Origin: Hyphomicrobiales bacterium
GTDB lineage: Bacteria; Pseudomonadota; Alphaproteobacteria; Rhizobiales; Rhizobiaceae
Direction of reading: 5' to 3'
DNA: 64,000 nucleotides
Assembly (NCBI GenBank): GCA_900471515.1
Contig: UCFC01000018.1
Coordinates: 46,902 to 110,901 of the forward strand
Of the stretch, positions 52,954 to 62,356 are shown one piece after another (within the stretch, counting starts at the first letter, position 1; every line of letters begins with the position of its first letter). The notes under the pieces are model-generated. The model was not told where the DNA came from. It searched no databases and saw only the letters and a program-made list of their open reading frames with translations. A program made the translations under genes and the position numbers.

Positions 52954-54231
52954 ATGAGCACCGTCGACTACGAGATCAAGAACACCAGCGAACTGCGCCA
53001 CGCCGAGGAAGCGATCCGCATGGGCGAGCTGGAACATATGCGGCCCCTGCCGCGCATCTCCGTTCACGCCTTCTGCGAAAGCGAGGGGCTGCAGCGGGTG
53101 ATGGAGCGCTGCGCCAACGACCGGCGCATGTCCAAGGTCAGCCTGCGCATCACCAGCGGCGGCACCGCGGCGGCGGCCAACATGTTTGCCAGCGCCCCGA
53201 CGCCGAACCTGATCATCCTTGAAACCCGGGCCAACCCGGCCGGCCTGCTTGCCGAACTCGCGCCGCTCGCCGCCGTCTGCGATCCCTCGACCAAGGTCAT
53301 CATCGTCGGCTACTACAACGATATCGGCCTCTACCGCGATCTGATCCGCAACGGCATTTCCGAATATATGGTCCAGCCTGTCGCCATGCCCGATATCATG
53401 GGCGCGATGGCGACGATCTTCGTCGATCCGGAAGCCGAGCCGCTCGGCCGCTCGATTGCCTTTATCGGCGCCAAGGGCGGCGTCGGCGCATCGACCGTCG
53501 CGCATAATTGCGCCTTCGGCATTTCCAACCTGTTTTCGACCGAAACCATCCTGGCCGATCTCGACCTGCCTTACGGCACGGCCAATATCGATTTCGACCA
53601 GGATCCGGCCCAGGGCATCGCCGAGGCCGTCTTTGCGCCGGAGCGGCTCGACGAGGTTTTCCTCGACCGCCTGCTGACCAAGTGTTCGGAGCACCTCTCG
53701 CTGCTGGCCGCCCCCTCGCTTCTCGACCGCGCCTACGATTTCGAGAGCCAGGCCTTCCAGCCTGTCATGGACGTGCTGCAGCGCAGCGCGCCCGTCACGG
53801 TTCTCGACGTTCCCCATGCCTGGTCGGACTGGACCCGTTCGGTCCTGTCGAGTGCCGACGAAGTGGTCATCTGCGCGGTTCCCGACCTCGCCAACCTGCG
53901 CAACACGAAGAACATGCTGGATGCCTTGCGCAAGATGCGCCCGAACGACAAGCCGCCGCATCTCGTTCTCAACCAGGTCGGCATGCCGAAACGGCCGGAA
54001 ATCTCGGTTTCCGATTTCTGCGAGCCGCTGGAAGCCGAGCCGATCGCCGTCATTCCCTTCGACATCGGCCTCTTCGGCAATGCTGCCAACAGCGGCCGGA
54101 TGATTTCCGAGGTCGACCCGAAATCGCCGACGGCGGAGACCTTTTCGCAGATCGCCCACATCGTCACGGGCCGCGTGGCAATCCGGAAATCCAGGAAGGG
54201 CGGCCTTCTCGGCCTTCTGAAGCGCAAGTGA
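52954..54231 (+). CDS. cpaE: Flp pilus localisation ATPase CpaE/TadZ
   Basis: 425 residues. A receiver-like N-terminal domain (~35-155) is followed by a ParA/MinD-like ATPase with an atypical P-loop AKGGVGAST near 171, where the usual second lysine is Ala, as in TadZ proteins. Later motifs include DLDLPYGTANIDFDQDP. It directs the pilus machine to the pole. The ATG at 52954 is 17 bases after cpaD, with no strong alternative. Confidence 0.93.
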   Translation: MSTVDYEIKNTSELRHAEEAIRMGELEHMRPLPRISVHAFCESEGLQRVMERCANDRRMSKVSLRITSGGTAAAANMFASAPTPNLIILETRANPAGLLAELAPLAAVCDPSTKVIIVGYYNDIGLYRDLIRNGISEYMVQPVAMPDIMGAMATIFVDPEAEPLGRSIAFIGAKGGVGASTVAHNCAFGISNLFSTETILADLDLPYGTANIDFDQDPAQGIAEAVFAPERLDEVFLDRLLTKCSEHLSLLAAPSLLDRAYDFESQAFQPVMDVLQRSAPVTVLDVPHAWSDWTRSVLSSADEVVICAVPDLANLRNTKNMLDALRKMRPNDKPPHLVLNQVGMPKRPEISVSDFCEPLEAEPIAVIPFDIGLFGNAANSGRMISEVDPKSPTAETFSQIAHIVTGRVAIRKSRKGGLLGLLKRK

Positions 54232-54254
54232 ACGGGTAGAATTGGATCGCATCG

Positions 54255-55739
<1,485 letters not shown>

Positions 55740-55740
55740 G

Positions 55741-56748
55741 ATGTTCGGCATCGATCCGACAGTGCTGGCAATCGTCGTTCTCGCAGCCGTCGCTGCGGGG
55801 GCGGTCTGTTATGCCCTATTGTTCTCGCGCATCGAGAACGACAAGAAATCGGCAAGCCGCATCAACCGGGTCAAGGCGGCCGAGGTCGACCGCTCCAAGG
55901 TCAAGGCCGCCCGCGACCGTGTGCAGGAACTGTCGAAGCGCCGGAAATCGGTGCAGGACAGCCTGAAGGACCTCGAAAAGCGGCAGCACGAGAAGACCAG
56001 GAAAACGCTGTCCTTGAAATCCCGTCTGGTGCAGGCGGGATTGCCGATCACGCCGGCCCGCTTCTATCTTTTCAGCGCGCTCTTCGCCCTGGTGCTGCTG
56101 ATCGTGCTTTTCGTTGCCGGCGCGTCGACAGCGGTCATGCTCGGCGTTCCCCTGGTCGGCGGGCTCGGTCTGCCGCGCTGGGTGATCGGCTTCCTCATCT
56201 CGCGCCGCCAGAACAAGTTCCTCGACGAATTTCCGAACGCGCTCGACGTCATCGTCCGCTCCATCCGTTCCGGCCTGCCGCTGAACGACGCGATCCGCCT
56301 GATCGCGACCGAGGGTGTCGAGCCCGTCAAAAGCGAATTCCGCCGTATCATCGAGGCGCAGCAGGTGGGCCTCGGCATACCCGAAGCCTGTGCCCGCATG
56401 ACCAACCAGATGCCGTTGCAGGAAGTCAACTTCTTCGCGATCGTCATCGCCATCCAGTCGCAGGCCGGCGGCAACCTGTCGGAAGCGATCGGCAACCTTT
56501 CCAAGGTGCTGCGCGACCGCAAGAAGATGAAGGCCAAGGTCAAGGCGCTGTCGATGGAGGCCAAGGCGTCCGCCGTCATCATCGGCTCCCTTCCGTTCAT
56601 CGTTGCCCTGCTCGTCTATCTGACGTCGCCGCAATACATGATGATCCTGTTCACCGATCCGCGCGGCCACTTCATCATGGGCTTTTCGGCGGTCTGGATG
56701 TCGATCGGCATCTTCGTGATGCGCAACATGATCAATTTCGATATCTAG
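55741..56748 (+). CDS. tadB: Flp pilus inner-membrane protein TadB
   Basis: 335 residues, GspF-family platform protein. It has a first helix near 5-25, a cytoplasmic domain with many Lys/Arg (~40-95), two helices near 100-150, and a C-terminal GspF domain with LPLNDAIRLIATEGVEPVKSEF and QVGLGIPEACARM. TadB and TadC together form the inner-membrane platform. tadC begins 15 bases later. Confidence 0.95.
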   Translation: MFGIDPTVLAIVVLAAVAAGAVCYALLFSRIENDKKSASRINRVKAAEVDRSKVKAARDRVQELSKRRKSVQDSLKDLEKRQHEKTRKTLSLKSRLVQAGLPITPARFYLFSALFALVLLIVLFVAGASTAVMLGVPLVGGLGLPRWVIGFLISRRQNKFLDEFPNALDVIVRSIRSGLPLNDAIRLIATEGVEPVKSEFRRIIEAQQVGLGIPEACARMTNQMPLQEVNFFAIVIAIQSQAGGNLSEAIGNLSKVLRDRKKMKAKVKALSMEAKASAVIIGSLPFIVALLVYLTSPQYMMILFTDPRGHFIMGFSAVWMSIGIFVMRNMINFDI

Positions 56749-56763
56749 CGGGAGCAGGGCAGC

Positions 56764-57747
56764 ATGTCGCAGGAACTCGCCGCAACATTGACCGATCCCG
56801 CCACGATCATGGCGGTGCTTGTCGCCATCGCCGTCTTCGCCACCTTCTACACGCTTGCCGTTCCCTTTTTCGAGCGTGGCGATCTCAACAAGCGCATGAA
56901 GGCGGTTTCGACCGAGCGCGAGCAGATCCGCGCCCGCGAGCGCGCCCGCCTGAACGCCGATGCCGGCAGCAAGGCCACGCTCAGGAGCCAGAACAACCGC
57001 TCCGTCCGCCAGATCGTCGAGCGGTTCAACCTGCGCAAGGCGCTGGTGGACGACAACACCATGAACAAGCTGCGCGCGGCCGGCTTGCGCTCGGAAAACG
57101 CGCTGAACACCTTCCTCGTCGCGCGCTTTCTCCTGCCGTTTCTGTTCCTGGCCGTCGCCGCCTTCTGGATGTTCGGCCTCGGCAACCTTGCCGACAAGGG
57201 CCTGCCGATACGGCTCTTCATCGTCATCGGCATCGCCTATGTCGGCTTCTACGCGCCCAACATCTATATCTCCAACCGCATGGGCAAGCGCCAGCACTCC
57301 ATCAAGCGCGCCTGGCCGGACGCGCTGGACATGATGCTGATCTGCGTGGAATCGGGCATTTCCATCGAAGCGGCCATGCGCCGCGTCTCCGAAGAGCTCG
57401 GTGAACAGTCGCCGCCGCTCGCCGAGGAAATGGTGCTGACGACGGCCGAGCTCTCCTTCCTGCCGGATCGGCGCGTGGCGCTCGAAAACCTGGCAACCCG
57501 CACCCAGATCGATCTCGTCCGTTCGGTCACGCAGGCGCTCATCCAGGCGGACCGTTACGGCACGCCCGTCGCGACGGCCTTGCGCGTGCTTGCGCAGGAA
57601 GGCCGCGACGAGCGCATGAACGAGGCGGAAAAGAAGGCGGCGGCCCTGCCGCCCAAGCTCACCGTGCCGATGATCCTCTTCTTCCTGCCGGTGCTGGTCG
57701 CCGTCATCCTCGGCCCCGCCGGCATCCAGGTGGCCGACCGGTTCTGA
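56764..57747 (+). CDS. tadC: Flp pilus inner-membrane protein TadC
   Basis: 327 residues, second GspF-like platform protein. It has an N-terminal helix (~15-35), a basic linker, helices near 115-160, and a C-terminal domain with ALDMMLICVESGISIEAAMRRVSEEL and DRYGTPVATALRVLAQEGRDERMNEAE. GGGAGCAGGG precedes the ATG. It ends the plus-strand cpa/tad operon. Confidence 0.95.
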   Translation: MSQELAATLTDPATIMAVLVAIAVFATFYTLAVPFFERGDLNKRMKAVSTEREQIRARERARLNADAGSKATLRSQNNRSVRQIVERFNLRKALVDDNTMNKLRAAGLRSENALNTFLVARFLLPFLFLAVAAFWMFGLGNLADKGLPIRLFIVIGIAYVGFYAPNIYISNRMGKRQHSIKRAWPDALDMMLICVESGISIEAAMRRVSEELGEQSPPLAEEMVLTTAELSFLPDRRVALENLATRTQIDLVRSVTQALIQADRYGTPVATALRVLAQEGRDERMNEAEKKAAALPPKLTVPMILFFLPVLVAVILGPAGIQVADRF

Positions 57748-57772
57748 CGCTTGCCGCCGGAAGGGAAACCGG

Positions 57773-57934
57773 CTAGCGTGCGCCTGCGCGTAACTGGCGA
57801 ATGAGGTGGACCACCATCGGGTAACGCGGATATTGCTGCCGCTCGCCTGGGCAATCCTTGATCGCTTGAGCAATTCCGGCAGGGTCGGAGGCCGCCCTTG
57901 CCTCCCGAATTGCGTGAAAACGGAGCTTCGCCAT
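57773..57934 (-). CDS. Possible 53-residue protein, divergent from lysE
   Basis: The reading frame MAKLRFHAIREARAASDPAG followed by QAIKDCPGERQQYPRYPM and ending RQLRAGAR is basic, helical-looking and not a shadow of another gene. GAAGGA lies 4 bases before the ATG at 57934. Its ATG and that of the LysE gene (57933) overlap on opposite strands, an unusual arrangement. No family is recognised; it could be a chance frame in the 185-base gap. Confidence 0.4.
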   Translation of the reverse strand: MAKLRFHAIREARAASDPAGIAQAIKDCPGERQQYPRYPMVVHLIRQLRAGAR

Positions 57935-58568
57935 GTCTTCCTTCGGCATTTTTATCAGTATTATCAGTGCTTTGATGATCGGCGCGATGAGCCCCGGTCC
58001 AAGTTTCGTCGTCGTCTCGCGCATTGCCATTTCGCGTTCCCACTTTGACGGGCTTGCGGCCGCACTCGGCATGGGCATCGGCGGCGTGACCTTCGCCATC
58101 CTTGCCCTTGCCGGCCTGACGGCGCTGCTGTCGCAATTCGAATGGCTCTATCTCGTGCTGAAGATCGCCGGCGGCGCCTATCTGGTCTATATCGCCTTCG
58201 CGATCTGGAAGGGCGCCAGCCAGCCGCTGGCCCTTTCGGATGGCGACCTTGCGGGCCGAAGCATGCCGGCGCGCAGTTTCACCACCGCAATGCTGACGCA
58301 GCTCAGCAACCCCAAGACGATCGTGGTCTATGCCAGCATCTTTGCCGCACTCCTGCCCAAGGCCGTGCCGGTGGAGCTGCTGCTGGCGCTGCCGGTCGGC
58401 GTCTTCCTGGTCGAGGCGGGATGGTATGCGATCGTCGCGCTCGCCTTTTCGGCGCGGCAGCCGCGCAAGGTCTATATCGCCGCCAAGGCCTGGATCGACA
58501 GGGCCGCAGGCGCGGTCATGGCCGGCCTCGGCCTGCGCCTCATCCTCTCGGGGCTGGGCAGCAGATAG
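57933..58568 (+). CDS. LysE/RhtB-family amino acid exporter
   Basis: 211 residues with about six hydrophobic helices. The family signature GAMSPGPSFVVVSRIAIS lies near residues 16-33, and QLSNPKTIVVYASIFAALLP near 131. Members export amino acids such as lysine, threonine or homoserine lactones; the substrate is not evident here. GGAG lies 7 bases before the ATG. It converges with the TadD-like gene. Confidence 0.88.
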   Translation: MSSFGIFISIISALMIGAMSPGPSFVVVSRIAISRSHFDGLAAALGMGIGGVTFAILALAGLTALLSQFEWLYLVLKIAGGAYLVYIAFAIWKGASQPLALSDGDLAGRSMPARSFTTAMLTQLSNPKTIVVYASIFAALLPKAVPVELLLALPVGVFLVEAGWYAIVALAFSARQPRKVYIAAKAWIDRAAGAVMAGLGLRLILSGLGSR

Positions 58569-58569
58569 G

Positions 58570-59403
58570 TCAGTTGGTGCCGGCGGCGGCAGGCGACGTC
58601 GCGTCCTTTGCCGCAAGCTTCTGCCAGGAATTCTGCTGCGAAAGCATGCCGCGCAGGTAGGCGACGTTGGCGTCGGCCTGCTGCGGCGAAAGCTCGCGCC
58701 GCGCGATCTGCTCGGCCTCGGGAAAACGGCCCTGCAGGCCGACGACGAGGGCCAGGTTCTGGCGCACGCGGCTGTCGGCGGCGGGCTGGCCGGCGGCCGA
58801 GCGCAGGTAGGTTTCCGCCGTGCGCAGATCGCCTGTCAGAAGATAGGACATGCCGAGGTTGGAAAGCACCGACGGTTCGTTCGGCTGGATATCGAGCGCG
58901 TCGCGATAGCGCTGGCGCGCATCGTTCGGCCGGCCCATCTGGTCGAGGATCGCCCCTTCCGCCGAGATCAGCCGCCAGTCGGGCCGATCGGGCGTCTGTG
59001 CCCTGCCGATCGTGTCCAGCGCCTGCTGCAGCTGTCCGGCGGCCGCCTGTGCCTTGCCGTAGGCGGCAAGCACGGTGCGGTCTTCGGGATTGGCGATGGC
59101 GACCTGTTGCATGACGGCAAGCGCCTGCGCGTCGCGTCCGTTCATGCGCAGCAGATTGGCATAGGTGACGCCGTTGACGGGATCGCGCGGGTTCTTCTCG
59201 TAGGCCTGGCCGACACGGTCGGTGGCTGCCCGCAATTCGTTGGCGTCCATCTGCTCGACTGGCTTGTCGAGCTTCGGGATGGAACCGGTCGTCATGCGAT
59301 CTCTTGCCGTCGTCGAACAGCCGGCAAGCGCCAGCATGACGAGGATAGCGGCGCTTGCCTGCAGAATACGCTTGTTGAGAGGAGTGGAGGCCGAGACGGG
59401 CAT
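58570..59403 (-). CDS. tadD: TadD-like TPR lipoprotein
   Basis: 277 residues from the ATG at 59403 (AGGA 7 bases upstream); a longer frame to 59541 covers the promoter and is rejected. A lipobox (LALAGC near residue 28) is followed by TPR repeats from ~55 to 240, including PSVLSNLGMSYLLTGDLRTAETYL and QNLALVVGLQGRFPEAEQIA. It matches TadD, needed for Flp pilus assembly, and lies close to tadC though on the opposite strand. Confidence 0.88.
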   Translation of the reverse strand: MPVSASTPLNKRILQASAAILVMLALAGCSTTARDRMTTGSIPKLDKPVEQMDANELRAATDRVGQAYEKNPRDPVNGVTYANLLRMNGRDAQALAVMQQVAIANPEDRTVLAAYGKAQAAAGQLQQALDTIGRAQTPDRPDWRLISAEGAILDQMGRPNDARQRYRDALDIQPNEPSVLSNLGMSYLLTGDLRTAETYLRSAAGQPAADSRVRQNLALVVGLQGRFPEAEQIARRELSPQQADANVAYLRGMLSQQNSWQKLAAKDATSPAAAGTN

Positions 59404-59484
59404 TGCGCGATCCTGAATGAAATCGGCGCCTGACCTCAAAGCGGAACAGGGAAAGGCTTTGACGCAATCTTCGCTCCAGCAATA

Positions 59485-59504
59485 GTCTGTTAACCCTAAC
59501 AGAC
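59485..59504. promoter_or_regulatory. Perfect palindrome between tadD and the aminopeptidase gene
   Basis: GTCTGTTA-N4-TAACAGAC is a perfect 20-base inverted repeat, 40 bases before the aminopeptidase ATG and 82 bases before the divergent tadD ATG. Its symmetry and position suggest an operator for both genes; no T-run makes it a terminator. Confidence 0.6.
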
Positions 59505-59543
59505 AGTTAAGAAACGATTCTGCCCCTGCCTCTAAGGACAAAC

Positions 59544-60935
59544 ATGGCCCCCTTCCAGTTCATCGAGAGACCGACTCCCTTCAACACCAAGGGCGGTTCG
59601 ACGTTGCCGATCTTCGCTGTGACGCCCGCCCATATCGAAACCGGCACGATCGATCCGATCGCGCTCGATTGGGCGCGCAAAGCCGGCTACAAGGCGGAAA
59701 GCGGCTCGCTGCTGCTGATCCCGACGGAGGACGGCCATCTCGGCGGTGCGCTCTTCGGCCTCGGCACCAACCCGTCGGAACAGCCCTACATCACCGGCAA
59801 GCTCGCCCGCGCGCTTCCTGCCGGCGACTGGCACATCGAGACCGCGCCGCTGACGGCCAACCGCCTGACGCTCGGCTTCGGCCTCGGCAGCTACCGGTTC
59901 GACCGATACAAGTCCGAAAAATCCGCCGCCCCGACGCTGATGATTCCGCGCGACGCCGACGGCAACGAGATCAAGCGCCAGCTCGCCGGCGTCTTCCTCG
60001 CCCGTGACCTCATCAACACGCCGACCAACGACATGGGGCCGGAGCAGCTCGAAGCGGCGTTCCGCGGCCTTGCCGATCACTACAAGGCCGAGATGTCGGT
60101 CATCATCGGCGACGACCTGCTCAAGGAAAACTTCCCGCTGGTCCACACCGTCGGTCGCGCCAGCGCCGATGCGCCGCGCCTGCTGGAGCTGCGCTGGGGC
60201 AAGAAGGGCCACCGCAAGGTTACGCTCGTCGGCAAGGGCGTCTGCTTCGATACCGGCGGCCTCGACATCAAGCCGGCGTCCTCCATGCTGCTGATGAAGA
60301 AGGACATGGGCGGTGCCGCAAACGTCATGGGCCTCGCGCTCATGATCATGGACGCCAAGCTGAAGGTCGATCTGCGCGTCATCATCCCGGTCGTCGAGAA
60401 TTCCATCTCGTCGAACGCCTTCCGTCCCGGCGATATCTACAAGAGCCGCAAGGGGCTGACCGTCCAGATCGACAATACCGACGCCGAAGGCCGCCTGATC
60501 CTGGCCGACGCGCTCGCCTATGCCGACGAGGAAGAGCCGGACCTGCTGATCGACATGGCCACGCTGACGGGTGCTGCCCGCGTCGCGCTCGGCCCCGACC
60601 TGCCGCCCTTCTTCACCGACGACGAGAACCTTGCCCACGACCTGATGGAAGCAAGCCTCGAAACCGACGATCCGCTCTGGCGCATGCCGCTCTATGCCGG
60701 CTATGAAAAGGATATCCGCGCCAAATTCGCCGATATCACCAATGCCCCGGCCGGCGGCATGGCCGGCGCCATCACCGCCGCACTTTTCCTCAAGCGCTTC
60801 GTCGGCAAGGCGAAGAGCTGGGCGCATTTCGATATCTTCGGCTGGGCGCCGAACGAGCGCGCCCATTCGCCGGGCGGCGGCGAGGCGCAGGCAATCCGCG
60901 CACTCTACCGTCATATCCGCCACAGTATACGCTGA
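59544..60935 (+). CDS. Leucyl aminopeptidase family (M17) metallopeptidase
   Basis: 463 residues. The two-metal M17 core is clear: GKGVCFDTGGLDIKP near 232, KKDMGGAANVMGLAL near 252, and NTDAEGRLILADALAYA near 311, which is the M17 signature. It removes N-terminal residues from peptides in the cytoplasm. AAGGA lies 5 bases before the ATG. It is the PepB-like branch common in alphaproteobacteria. MarR and NlpC genes follow on the same strand. Confidence 0.93.
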   Translation: MAPFQFIERPTPFNTKGGSTLPIFAVTPAHIETGTIDPIALDWARKAGYKAESGSLLLIPTEDGHLGGALFGLGTNPSEQPYITGKLARALPAGDWHIETAPLTANRLTLGFGLGSYRFDRYKSEKSAAPTLMIPRDADGNEIKRQLAGVFLARDLINTPTNDMGPEQLEAAFRGLADHYKAEMSVIIGDDLLKENFPLVHTVGRASADAPRLLELRWGKKGHRKVTLVGKGVCFDTGGLDIKPASSMLLMKKDMGGAANVMGLALMIMDAKLKVDLRVIIPVVENSISSNAFRPGDIYKSRKGLTVQIDNTDAEGRLILADALAYADEEEPDLLIDMATLTGAARVALGPDLPPFFTDDENLAHDLMEASLETDDPLWRMPLYAGYEKDIRAKFADITNAPAGGMAGAITAALFLKRFVGKAKSWAHFDIFGWAPNERAHSPGGGEAQAIRALYRHIRHSIR

Positions 60936-61000
60936 GCATGTCGCGCAAAAGTGTGAAGCGGCTTTGCGACAACGACATGCGAGACAAAAGCCTCGCTGAG
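60936..61000 (+). repeat. Rhizobial intergenic repeat, copy 2, with hairpin
   Basis: GCATGTCG (60936-60943) and CGACATGC (60973-60980) flank an inner CGCAAAAG/CTTTGCG pairing and the AGTGTGAAGCGG core; an A-rich tail follows. It starts one base after the aminopeptidase stop and resembles the copy at 1-63. The hairpin could protect the 3' end of the transcript. Confidence 0.65.
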
Positions 61001-61029
61001 CCTCGTCGTTAAAATTTTATTCACCTTGC

Positions 61030-61052
61030 GAGGCGGCATTCCGTGCCGCCTC
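61030..61052 (+). terminator. Possible terminator before the MarR gene
   Basis: GAGGCGGCA, a 5-base loop and TGCCGCCTC form a perfect 9-bp stem followed by TTGCCTGT, a weak T-run. It lies ~95 bases past the aminopeptidase stop. Confidence 0.45.
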
Positions 61053-61113
61053 TTGCCTGTGCCGACCAACTGCCGGAAAATGAAACGTTAGCGTAACGAT
61101 TTCCGGAGGGGCC

Positions 61114-61464
61114 GTGCCGATCGAACTGACCGCCTCACAGGCGCTTGGCCTCTGGCATGGCGTGGCGCTGAACCAGGTTCGCCACGACAACAGAGATTTG
61201 ACGTTGCGCCAGATGGCGATCCTGCTGCATATCTATCTCGTGCCGCCGCCGCATACCGTGCGCGGGCTGGCCGCGACGCTGAACGTGACGAAACCGGTCA
61301 TCACGCGCGCGCTGGACACGATGGGCGAAATGGGCCTCGTCGACCGCGTCCGCGACGATGCCGACCGCCGCAACGTCATCATCAAGCGCACCGTCGGCGG
61401 CGCGCTCTATCTTGAAAAGCTCGGCGACCTCGTGCGCGAGCAGGGCCGCAAGCTTCCGGTCTGA
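61114..61464 (+). CDS. MarR-family transcriptional regulator
   Basis: 116 residues from a GTG with GGAGG 4 bases upstream. It has a winged helix (residues ~30-95): LTLRQMAILLHIYL, then VRGLAATLNVTKPVITRALDTMGEMGLVDRV with the MarR recognition helix, and a RDDADRRN wing. It is shorter than typical MarR (~140). It lies 22 bases before the NlpC/P60 gene and may regulate it. Confidence 0.88.
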   Translation: MPIELTASQALGLWHGVALNQVRHDNRDLTLRQMAILLHIYLVPPPHTVRGLAATLNVTKPVITRALDTMGEMGLVDRVRDDADRRNVIIKRTVGGALYLEKLGDLVREQGRKLPV

Positions 61465-61486
61465 ACGGCCGATGAAAGGGAATGCC

Positions 61487-62341
61487 ATGACGATGCTCGA
61501 TCGCCGCCTCCATGCCTACCGCCCGGACCTGGCGGAAGCCGGCCTTGAAGGCAAGGTCGAGGCGGCGCGTTTTGTCAGCGGCACGCCGGCCCGCGTCTGC
61601 GTCCCGGTCGTCGCCCTGCGTCCTGAACCCGATCTCGCCCGCGGCATCGACACCGAACTGCTCCACGGCGAGGATGTCACGATATTCGATCGCGCCGGCG
61701 GCTGGTGCTGGGTCAAGGCCGTATCCGACGGTTATGTCGGCTATGTGCCGGAGGATGCAATTGCAGAAGCCGCGCCTGCGCCGACCCACATGGTCATTGC
61801 CCAGCGCACCTTCCTCTATCCCGAGCCGGAACTGCGCAAACCCTACAGGACGGTGCTGTCCATCGGCAGCCGTGTCCACGTTTCGGGCGAAGCGGAAGCC
61901 CGCGGCAATCGCTATCTGGTGCTTGCCGACGGTACGGCGATCTTTTCGAAACACCTGCTGCCGCTCGGGGCGCTGGACGGAGAGGATTATGTCGCAATCG
62001 CCGCCCGCTTTCTGGAAGTGCCCTATCTCTGGGGCGGCCGTTCCGGCCTCGGCGTCGATTGCTCCGGCCTCGTCCAGCTGGCGCTGCGGATGACCGGCAG
62101 AAACGCGCCGCGCGATACCGACATGCAGGCGGAGGGCCTTGGCGAGCCGATCGAACGCGCGGATGTGCGCCGCGGCGATCTGGTCTTCTGGAAGGGGCAT
62201 GTCGCCATTTTCGAAGACGCAGACACGATCATCCACGCCAACGGAAACACGATGACCGTCGCGCGCGAGAATTTCGCAGCCGCCGTCGAGCGCATCGGCT
62301 GGCTCTACGAGCAGCCGACCGGCTATCGCCGGCCGTTCTGA
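61487..62341 (+). CDS. NlpC/P60 family peptidoglycan hydrolase
   Basis: 284 residues. Two SH3-like regions (~20-90 and ~95-155) precede a C-terminal NlpC/P60 cysteine peptidase: LWGGRSGLGVDCSGLVQLALR near 178 (catalytic Cys in DCSG), and KGHVAIFEDADTIIHAN near 233 (catalytic His). Such enzymes cut gamma-D-Glu-diaminopimelate bonds in cell-wall peptides. No signal peptide is seen, so it may act on recycled muropeptides. AAGGG lies 6 bases before the ATG at 61487. Confidence 0.9.
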   Translation: MTMLDRRLHAYRPDLAEAGLEGKVEAARFVSGTPARVCVPVVALRPEPDLARGIDTELLHGEDVTIFDRAGGWCWVKAVSDGYVGYVPEDAIAEAAPAPTHMVIAQRTFLYPEPELRKPYRTVLSIGSRVHVSGEAEARGNRYLVLADGTAIFSKHLLPLGALDGEDYVAIAARFLEVPYLWGGRSGLGVDCSGLVQLALRMTGRNAPRDTDMQAEGLGEPIERADVRRGDLVFWKGHVAIFEDADTIIHANGNTMTVARENFAAAVERIGWLYEQPTGYRRPF

Positions 62342-62356
62342 CCCTGGCTGCGATCG

